34,819 nucleotides of DNA from contig JAAUTJ010000002.1 in the NCBI GenBank assembly GCA_012031475.1, forward strand, positions 1 to 34,819, read 5' to 3'. The position numbers were made by a program, and so were the translations under genes. Shown here piece after piece: positions 9,801 to 15,984 of the stretch. The DNA is from Leptolyngbyaceae cyanobacterium SM1_3_5. Lineage in GTDB: Bacteria; Cyanobacteriota; Cyanobacteriia; Elainellales; Elainellaceae. The notes below the pieces were generated by a model. The model saw only the letters and a list, made by a program, of their open reading frames with translations. It was not told the DNA's origin and searched no databases. How positions within the stretch are numbered: position 1 is the first letter of the stretch; each line of letters opens with the position of its first letter.

Positions 9801-10545
9801 GGGCATTGAGCCGATAGCGGGCAAGACTTCCTTTGATGGCGGGGCTATCGACGATCCACACTGTATCGCCTTGAACTTCTCCCAGCGGCACGTAGACTCC
9901 AATTGGCATTTCGGCGTCCAGATGCACACGCGAATTCTCGCAAGATGCCCAGCAATATTTCCCGTTTGAGCCGTCCCGCTGGCGATTTTGGAAGCCGACA
10001 ATTTGCCCGTCTACGTTGGGAATTGGGCAGGCAATCCCGATCGATTGGATGGACAATCCCCCGCGTACCGTGCGACCGGGGAAGTTATGCGGGAAGCCGA
10101 TCGGCAGCGATTGCCACTGCTCAACCGTGCGGTATCCGTCCGCTTCAATCCACTCTGGCTTGAAGCCGCGATCGAGCAAGGCTACGCGATCGATCGGGCT
10201 GAGCGAAAGCGATTGGGTCAGCTTGCGATTCCATTTGTCGCGCTCGACTGCTGGCAGTTGGGCGGCGATTTTCGCGTCGCGTTCGGCTTGTTTTCGCGCT
10301 CGTTTGGCTTGGCGTTCCTGTTCGCGATCGACCTGGGATTGCTCAGCAAAGGCGGCAGCATTGGCTGCACTCTGCCAAATGCCGAAACCTTGAGCGTCGT
10401 GCCCTCGGAAGATCCAGCCGCTCGGATTGGCGGTATCGTCATGGCAAAACACTAGCCCGCTGCTGAGTGACTGGCGGCAGTCTTTGTGTTTTCGCTGTCC
10501 CTCACAGATGGGGCAATCGCGCTTGAGTCGCTTCCACTGGCTCAT
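6871..10545 (-). CDS. Cyanobacterial plasmid replication protein (CyRepA-like): Zn-finger/Toprim-like primase + helicase
   Basis: 1224 aa. N-terminal CHC2-like zinc motif CPICEGQRKHKDC...VFCHDD; Toprim-like VWIVDSPAIKGSLARYRLNAPVLGATNGG...LVFAPDAGD; Walker A LLSRKGSGKSKAM; Walker B DVLILDEVRLGL. Confidence 0.75.
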   Translation of the reverse strand: MSQWKRLKRDCPICEGQRKHKDCRQSLSSGLVFCHDDTANPSGWIFRGHDAQGFGIWQSAANAAAFAEQSQVDREQERQAKRARKQAERDAKIAAQLPAVERDKWNRKLTQSLSLSPIDRVALLDRGFKPEWIEADGYRTVEQWQSLPIGFPHNFPGRTVRGGLSIQSIGIACPIPNVDGQIVGFQNRQRDGSNGKYCWASCENSRVHLDAEMPIGVYVPLGEVQGDTVWIVDSPAIKGSLARYRLNAPVLGATNGGFASSPNTTQDTLTKLFDRHPTLKRLVFAPDAGDVKNKAVMQRWRSQYEFLTKLGYQVDVAWWGQISKEECDIDELPPEQFDQIRYLNFAEFVAIAVEHGGLDASAAPTSYQQRVDRAQRYLNTLALTPDLELDCEFLPPDLWQKLPLTGIVNLLSRKGSGKSKAMLKPAIAHFVEQGKRVLSITPRVVLGLEQCAKFSSSNFEMRWIDALGSTEEAQRQQPAGSCCWDSFWKIADQHWDVLILDEVRLGLKHLATSNTTVKKRRPQILKMLAELIRRIIANGGLVILCDADLTNVEVDYIRQLAPQTAKTFTIVNHHRGQSRSVDYYSGNQASVELLIYEHIERMLLLGIEEPILIPADSQAELSAIQKRLLERFPQLAGRIVRIDSTTTEEEAGKRFVQHINAEIERLRPLILLYSPSMEVGVSIETEWFTHIFAFYFGVIEPCEFRQLIARERHNLPLTIWATNSNNSYMGSCRSPLPDVVKRTIEQNAKAGGTQSVLDLSIEMAKAESDGDIEIFLQRLHSLWQDGNWNNAHFELLANIQARSNFAKPQCGVQLRQELIEMENCEIRDWEGTSNWFGDAIKGQKEKDRFERAERLSEGTHSQMSVEEARSIQGDSSTTTEQRLQAEGVLLQDFLPGVTLTPEFVFERKVNDRYWLNAQNLYWLIEHPEIAKLQDAKQWKSNGYKWQHGDVFLPDLHLKLEQVGFIRECGILELLNKPEYHNEHSQVIAVMVFMRQRRWRLQRLFNLNVSEATDPISFLRRLLIKIGLNQGQVRGDGETRFYRVKGFHCIDRLAVMQAWNQKYVDLIEAQPAGECSRLCDRAALTAEPIGSIASEGVVSAVLDTAITLAESPSETLDSLAQPNSASIETASPIASECPVSEIETQSLPVNASSQLEESPDDIETIAVLLECAESPEKLKEVRQIQGMTRSIWKAALKKLMREQRQRVNQWMNYLFDSGQLIRSSA

Positions 10546-11129
10546 GCTTCACCCCCGTCAATGCCGTAGGTGAATAGATCAAGGGTTTCAAATTCGCCTG
10601 CTTTGCTGGTGTGCGTCGCGGCGTGTGGCTCTGGTTCCTTCTTGCGCTTTAAGCGCTGCTGTCTTTCCTGCCAAATTAAATCGACCACCCAGCCGCAATC
10701 ACCGGAGCATTTCGAGGCATCCAGTCCCCCATGCTTGATCGGCCAACCGCACAAGCGGCAGTTTTTGAGGTAGCTGAAGGCCAGATCAGCAGGACTCACC
10801 CAGTCTGCGGGCAATTCCTTTGCTGGAACTGGAGCGATCGAGACCAACCCAGCAGGCATTTCCTTTCGCTCTAACTCGATCGCCGGAGTGGGTGTTGCGG
10901 GCTGTAGCTCGATCGGGCGGTGCGAGTCACGGGCAACTGGAGCGATCGCTTGTCGCTGCGCCGCTGCGCGGAGCGCGGTTGCGGTCGAATCGGTGAGCGA
11001 AATTTGCTTGGAGCGGTGAGCGGGCGGGCGGGTCGATCGCGGCTTCCGATGAGAGATGGAGCGGGCGATCGTCTGGTTTGGGGCACTTCCCCAAATAGCA
11101 GTAGCTGTGGCATTTTGCCGATTCTCCAT
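10542..11129 (-). CDS. Small zinc-finger protein, translationally coupled to rep
   Basis: 195-aa ORF with CRLCGWPIKHGGLDASKCSGDCGW Cys motifs. Its stop overlaps the rep ATG (4-nt overlap), same strand. Confidence 0.65.
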   Translation of the reverse strand: MENRQNATATAIWGSAPNQTIARSISHRKPRSTRPPAHRSKQISLTDSTATALRAAAQRQAIAPVARDSHRPIELQPATPTPAIELERKEMPAGLVSIAPVPAKELPADWVSPADLAFSYLKNCRLCGWPIKHGGLDASKCSGDCGWVVDLIWQERQQRLKRKKEPEPHAATHTSKAGEFETLDLFTYGIDGGEA

Positions 11130-11388
11130 TAGGAATTGGAAGAATCAGGCAAAGGTTTTTAGATGCTGTTTTGGCTCTATCCCACAGAAAGCGAACAGCC
11201 GATCAAGTGAAGTGGCGTAGTTCCCCTTCCTCGATCGGCTTTACTGTTATATTTATGATGCAATATCATGAAATGACAATCGTTCACTTGATGTAGGAAC
11301 GGGGCTTGGCAGGCGGTGAAACCTTTAACCCTGATTCCTTTGGACTGGTGAACGTAAAACCCTTGAGAACTCCTTGAGGTCTTCTATG

Positions 11389-11415
11389 CCTCCCTGTCGA
11401 TTGCCGACCGGGAGG
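11389..11415. other. Hairpin (possible terminator)
   Basis: CCTCCC-T-GTCG-ATTGC-CGAC-C-GGGAGG: 10 paired bases with one internal mismatch, just beyond the stop of the 11427-12251 (-) ORF. Confidence 0.5.
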
Positions 11416-11426
11416 TTTAGTTGTTT

Positions 11427-12251
11427 CTAAGGAGTCTTCGGGCTACGTCTTGAACTTAAGTAACTTTCAACGAAGTCGATAACCTGATCTCGCTCAACGA
11501 TGGAGACTGTCCCCGCGTTGCGAATTGTCAGATATTTCTGATCACCTATTGTGGCGTATAAATGGTCTGGGTGGTCGCCTAGAACCGTGTCTGTCCAAAG
11601 GACAAGCAATTTTGCAATGGGTCTGCGGCGATCGCGAGATGACCCGCCCAATAGATCAGGTCTTTCCTTGCGAAGCCAGCGTTCCTGATCGAGCATTTCA
11701 AGTAGGGGATCGGGCTTCCAAGTCTTCACACCTCCTTTTTTTCTTCTAAATCGCAATACTTGTCGTTCCTCGTTGTAAGTGATTTTTGAAAGCGATAATG
11801 AGCGAATTTTGATCAAAATGAATTCCTTGTCAGGAAATCTCAAAAAAAAGTCAATATCTCGGATGCCCTCTCCTTTGAGTCCAACCTTAATTGAGATGTC
11901 TTCACTCTCAAATGCTTCAATTAACTCTGATATCAGCAAAAATCGTTGGCTGGTTCCCTGAAGCTCCCCACCTATCTGCGATACTGGTAGTCCTGCGATC
12001 ATCCCAGCACTGAAGATCATCATTCCTACGAGTCCGCCAAGCGCAGACGCCAAGAACAATATCGTCAGTTGCTCTCGCCGCCGCCGTAATTGTTCCAGTT
12101 CAGCGTAATTTTCTGCCTCAAACTTACCCACCTCAACCCCAGAATGAAGAATGCCATTCTCCATTCTGGCTTTTTGGTTGTAAGTCTGAATCAGCCAAAG
12201 TTGCGGCTCATCTAAGACAGCAAACATTTTTACTGCCTCACACGCCAGCAT
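11427..12251 (-). CDS. Uncharacterised membrane protein, possible degenerate nuclease-like C-terminal domain
   Basis: 274 aa with TM segments (LTILFLASALGGLVGMMIFSAGMIAG), then GIRDIDFFLRFPDKEFILIKIRSLSL resembling a PD-(D/E)XK/NERD-type beta core. Confidence 0.5.
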   Translation of the reverse strand: MLACEAVKMFAVLDEPQLWLIQTYNQKARMENGILHSGVEVGKFEAENYAELEQLRRRREQLTILFLASALGGLVGMMIFSAGMIAGLPVSQIGGELQGTSQRFLLISELIEAFESEDISIKVGLKGEGIRDIDFFLRFPDKEFILIKIRSLSLSKITYNEERQVLRFRRKKGGVKTWKPDPLLEMLDQERWLRKERPDLLGGSSRDRRRPIAKLLVLWTDTVLGDHPDHLYATIGDQKYLTIRNAGTVSIVERDQVIDFVESYLSSRRSPKTP

Positions 12252-12840
12252 TGAGAACCTGATCAGCCGTCAGTTCCAACTGCTTGAACTCCTCTGACTC
12301 AATGCGATCGCTGCCTCGAAACACGCCATGTTCCACGTATTCGCCTGCTTCTAGCTTTAGCACCGTGATCGACTGCTCGGTCGGATTAATCAGCCAGTAT
12401 TCGGGAATGCCCCGGTGCTGATATTGGTCACGCTTCGCTTCATAGTCACGTTTGCGATTGTCATCTCCAGGGCTGACGACTTCAGCAACCAGTCGCGGAG
12501 CCGCCATGTGCAAGCGGATGAATAATCGTGTCTGGGTTAGGCTCAGATGCTCTTCGCGCAAAATGACTAAATCAGGAAAGCGCGTTTTCGGGTGGCCTTC
12601 GACCTCGACTTCGCAGGAGTGGGGACGAATCAGCCGCAGTGGAGCGACACCACAATTTGCCAGCAACACCATCAGCAGATTGGCGATGAAGTCATTTGGC
12701 TCAGATTCAGATGGCAATTGATTCAACTCCCACTCACTCACAAACTCACAGCGGCCTTCTGGCAGTCCAAGCCGCGCCCAATCTTCCGCATCCAGACTGG
12801 CGTATTCTTCAAACGTTAATTTTCGAGTGGCCTGTGTCAT
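12238..12840 (-). CDS. Uma2 family (DUF820) endonuclease-like protein
   Basis: MTQATRKLTFEEYASLD...RFPDLVILREEH...PRLVAEVVSPGDDNRKRDYEAKRDQYQHRGIPEYWLINP: classic Uma2 signature. Confidence 0.92.
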   Translation of the reverse strand: MTQATRKLTFEEYASLDAEDWARLGLPEGRCEFVSEWELNQLPSESEPNDFIANLLMVLLANCGVAPLRLIRPHSCEVEVEGHPKTRFPDLVILREEHLSLTQTRLFIRLHMAAPRLVAEVVSPGDDNRKRDYEAKRDQYQHRGIPEYWLINPTEQSITVLKLEAGEYVEHGVFRGSDRIESEEFKQLELTADQVLNAGV

Positions 12841-12887
12841 GGCGATCGCTCCTGTTGTCGTTGCCCGTCTTGCTGATTTCTACTACC

Positions 12888-13472
12888 TCACACCCCAGCG
12901 TTGAGGATTTGCTGAGCCGTCAAATCCAACTGCTTAAACTGCTCGGACTGAATGCGATCGCCCCCTCGAAATGCTTTGACCTTGTAGCTCTTGCCCTGCA
13001 ACGTCAGCACCGATACCACAGCCCGAATCGGATCGACAATCCAGTATTCCGGGATTTCGCGCTGTGCGTACTCTTTGGGCTTCTCGATGTAGTCGCGATC
13101 GTAGTTGTCATCTCCAGGTTCACCAGGGGAAACCACTTCCACGACCAACTGCGGCGTTGGCATCTCTGGTTGCACAACCGATTGCCTTGCACCTTTGAGG
13201 GCGATCACGCCTGCTTCGGTCAATACCATCAAGTCAGGACAACGGCTTGTCACCGTGCGGCTACTCACCTTCACTTCCGTTTTTTGCCGCAAGCGGAAGT
13301 AAGAAACCAACGGCAATAGCGTTGCAAGTAGAAAGTTGCTGATTAAAACGTTGATTTCACTCTCAGTTGGCATTTCGACTAGAACCCCATCGACTAACTC
13401 ATAGCGGGTATCGGTTCCGTCGTCATAGGCGAGATATTCTTCAAACGTCAGTTTTTGAGTGGCTTGGGTCAT
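12888..13472 (-). CDS. Uma2 family (DUF820) endonuclease-like protein
   Basis: MTQATQKLTFEEYLAYDDGTDTRYELVDGVLVEMP...CPDLMVL...PQLVVEVVSPGEPGDDNYDRDYIEKPKEYAQREIPEYWIVDP. Confidence 0.92.
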   Translation of the reverse strand: MTQATQKLTFEEYLAYDDGTDTRYELVDGVLVEMPTESEINVLISNFLLATLLPLVSYFRLRQKTEVKVSSRTVTSRCPDLMVLTEAGVIALKGARQSVVQPEMPTPQLVVEVVSPGEPGDDNYDRDYIEKPKEYAQREIPEYWIVDPIRAVVSVLTLQGKSYKVKAFRGGDRIQSEQFKQLDLTAQQILNAGV

Positions 13473-13483
13473 AGCGATCGCTC

Positions 13484-13792
13484 CTATTCTTCTGAACTCA
13501 ACTCTTCGGGCAGGTCAGGTCGCTTGCCTTCGTATGCCGCTAGTAATTCATCGGCAGTTCCATTCTGAATGCGATCGAACAATTCATCTGGCGTGACCCC
13601 AAGCTTCTCAGCCGTGAAATTCAAGATGTCTTGAATAGCTGACTTGCGCTCACGAATCCGAAAACTAAGCAACTGCGTTGATTGTGTTGCTTTAGTGCGG
13701 CCTGTCAACCAAGACCAGGCGTTTAACCACTGATCATCGTGAAAGCCTAACGGCCCGATCGTAAATCGCTTCGGCATTGGCTCTAATTCCAT
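13484..13792 (-). CDS. Conserved-looking hypothetical protein (102 aa) in the Uma2 gene cluster
   Basis: Compact acidic ORF, same orientation as the Uma2 genes, with a divergent intergenic region upstream. Confidence 0.55.
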   Translation of the reverse strand: MELEPMPKRFTIGPLGFHDDQWLNAWSWLTGRTKATQSTQLLSFRIRERKSAIQDILNFTAEKLGVTPDELFDRIQNGTADELLAAYEGKRPDLPEELSSEE

Positions 13793-13825
13793 TTGTCCTC
13801 CCTCTAGTTTCGTTCATCTGTGCAG

Positions 13826-13882
13826 ATATGAATCAGATTCGTTTAGCTCTCTAAAATTAGCTTGCACAAATCTGATTCATAT
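13826..13882. promoter_or_regulatory. Perfect 14-bp inverted repeat in a divergent promoter region (candidate operator)
   Basis: ATATGAATCAGATT (13826-13839) and AATCTGATTCATAT (13869-13882), 29-nt spacer, between divergent ORFs 13484-13792 (-) and 13976-14803 (+). Confidence 0.75.
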
Positions 13883-13975
13883 GTGTTCAGTTTAGCATCA
13901 GTTATGCTACTGTGAATCGTAGGACAAGAAACCGGACACTGCCCGGAACCTACAAAAGCTTACGGAGTACAACCT

Positions 13976-14803
13976 ATGGAAATGCAGACAGTGCCTAGCT
14001 TTGGGCGCACAGATTCGATTGTGATCCCATTCCCCGGACAGCCTATGGGACAGCCCGCTACCAGTCCGCAAGACATCTCGCCAGACAGCACCAGCACTAC
14101 GACCGGACGCACCTACACCTTCAAAGAAGCGGCTGAACTGCTGCTATGTGGGGACGAATCCACGCTCCGCAATCGCTACTGGAAAGAGAAGATCGAACCC
14201 GCTTTTCGGCACTTTCCCACGCCACTCCAATCGATCGCGAAATACGATCGCAACGACAAACCAATCTATCGACTCAATGAAGTGGCGATCGCGGTTCTGC
14301 GGGCGTTTCTGGAGGCAAAAGCCGAAGGCCGTGAAGATGCGTTTCTGCTGACAGCGCGGCAAGAATATCCCGCTCCAGCCGCGACTGACGACCCCGCTGA
14401 CGAATCAGAAACTCAGAAGTCGATCGAAGTCGAAACTAAGGCTGTGACTGTGGTTGATACGCCTCTCCTGCCACAAACCTACTCGCTGGCGGCCTTGGCA
14501 GGGGATGCGATCGCCATTGATGACCCGCTGGCATTGGCAAATCAAATTGTGCAGGCGATCGAAAACGTGCAGACGGCGATGAAAACCGACATCGATCGCA
14601 AAGAGCAGAAGTTGAACGACACGCGCAAAGCCAAAGAAATCGTCAGCGCCAAAGTGCAGGAATTGAAGTTTGAGCAGCGCCTATATCAAGAGCGTAACGC
14701 CTCCATCAACAACGCTCAAAACCAAGACACGCAATCGCTACAGGAGTTGACATCTTTTCTGCAAGCGCTGGGAAAGCCCCCTGCTGCTCCGCCTGCTGGT
14801 TAG
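13976..14803 (+). CDS. Putative HTH/coiled-coil protein (uncharacterised)
   Basis: 275 aa. TYTFKEAAELLLCGDESTLRNRYWKEKIEPAF resembles an HTH; the C-terminal half looks coiled-coil (IDRKEQKLNDTRKAKEIVSAKVQELKFEQRLYQ). Confidence 0.65.
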   Translation: MEMQTVPSFGRTDSIVIPFPGQPMGQPATSPQDISPDSTSTTTGRTYTFKEAAELLLCGDESTLRNRYWKEKIEPAFRHFPTPLQSIAKYDRNDKPIYRLNEVAIAVLRAFLEAKAEGREDAFLLTARQEYPAPAATDDPADESETQKSIEVETKAVTVVDTPLLPQTYSLAALAGDAIAIDDPLALANQIVQAIENVQTAMKTDIDRKEQKLNDTRKAKEIVSAKVQELKFEQRLYQERNASINNAQNQDTQSLQELTSFLQALGKPPAAPPAG

Positions 14804-14928
14804 GCGCTGTTGCGATCACGCTGGCCGCTTGTACCCTCGCGATCGCCCTTTGGCAGTTTGCACACTCACCCTTTGCCGCTCAGTCTTCGCTGCATGAATT
14901 TCAACATCGATCGCGCTGAGGTTTCGTG

Positions 14929-15084
14929 ATGAATTCCAATTCTTTTTCTACTTTCGCTTTGCTGCTATTTGGCGCACTCTTCGCCGTGATGGTGTCTAGC
15001 CCAAATCCAACGGCTTCAAATCCTGTTCCATACGTGAGTTCTCAAGATTTGCAACAAGCGTTTTTTGGGTCGAGTTCGCCATAG
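14929..15084 (+). CDS. Small (51 aa) membrane/secreted-like protein
   Basis: ATG at 14929 reads MNSNSFSTFALLLFGALFAVMVSSPNPTASNPVPYVSSQDLQQAFFGSSSP*, with a hydrophobic N-terminal segment. Too short for the ORF track. Confidence 0.5.
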   Translation: MNSNSFSTFALLLFGALFAVMVSSPNPTASNPVPYVSSQDLQQAFFGSSSP

Positions 15085-15137
15085 TTTTCCTCCAGTTGAT
15101 TCGCTGCCACTTCAACCCAAACGATTAGGAGAAATCC

Positions 15138-15332
15138 ATGCCACGCCCGAACAGAAAAAATCAGCCCGAACCCGCGCCTGAATTCCCGACCGATGTTGAT
15201 TTTGATTTTACGCCGCCCCAAGCCAGCGAGAATCAGCCCACACCTGCGCCGCAATCGAACGTGAGGCCGTTCCCCACACTGCCGACTGCGACGCGATCGC
15301 CTCAGTTGAATTTGCCCGAAATTGAGGGCTAG
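15138..15332 (+). CDS. Small Pro-rich hypothetical protein
   Basis: 64-aa ORF MPRPNRKNQPEPAPEFPTDVDFDFTPPQ..., preceded by AGGAGA, within a co-oriented gene cluster. Confidence 0.5.
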   Translation: MPRPNRKNQPEPAPEFPTDVDFDFTPPQASENQPTPAPQSNVRPFPTLPTATRSPQLNLPEIEG

Positions 15333-15340
15333 AGCGCATC

Positions 15341-15916
15341 TTGCAAACGCCTGACTTGAACTTTGCAATGCCTGATTTCGTGGGTGCTGTCCCCACTGAT
15401 CTCTATCGGCCTTCTAGCAGTTCGATCCCTGAAATTGACGATGCTACCTATCAGCAAGAATCAAAATCAGCACACAACAAACTCAATGCGGTCAAACTGC
15501 AAAATGAATCGCTCTTGATTGTGGAAGAGGAGTCAAAAGGTGCGGTGATTGCCTCGCGTATTGCAGGCAACGTTGCCACTGCCCTCGTGAACTTCCGCAA
15601 GGCTCAGGTCAACTATCTAGTCGGGATGGATGCGGCAGATATCGCCTACGAAGTGGGGACTGCCAAAAATGCTGAAACGCGCACGAATGGCTTCAAGGAA
15701 GTCTCGATTCTGCAAGAGAAGGGGCGATCGCTCGACGAGCGCTTCAGAGGGGCGCAAATCAAAACCAACTTGGAGCGCGAAAAAAACTCGAACTCGCAGC
15801 TTGACGTGGATCACCAGGTTCGCATCCGGCCAATCCTCCAAGAAAAGCTCGATGCCGAGTTTGAATCGCTCAAAAACAGCGCATCCGAGGCGCGGCAAAA
15901 GCTGAGCTACGCCTAA
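15341..15916 (+). CDS. Hypothetical alpha-helical/coiled-coil protein
   Basis: 191 aa, mainly charged helical sequence; follows 15138-15332 closely and precedes the ATPase gene. Confidence 0.6.
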   Translation: MQTPDLNFAMPDFVGAVPTDLYRPSSSSIPEIDDATYQQESKSAHNKLNAVKLQNESLLIVEEESKGAVIASRIAGNVATALVNFRKAQVNYLVGMDAADIAYEVGTAKNAETRTNGFKEVSILQEKGRSLDERFRGAQIKTNLEREKNSNSQLDVDHQVRIRPILQEKLDAEFESLKNSASEARQKLSYA

Positions 15917-15984
15917 TCCCTTGCTTCATGCCCCTAGAGCCACTTCTAGGGGCATGAAGCCCCCTTGTAGAAGATTTTCAAGCC

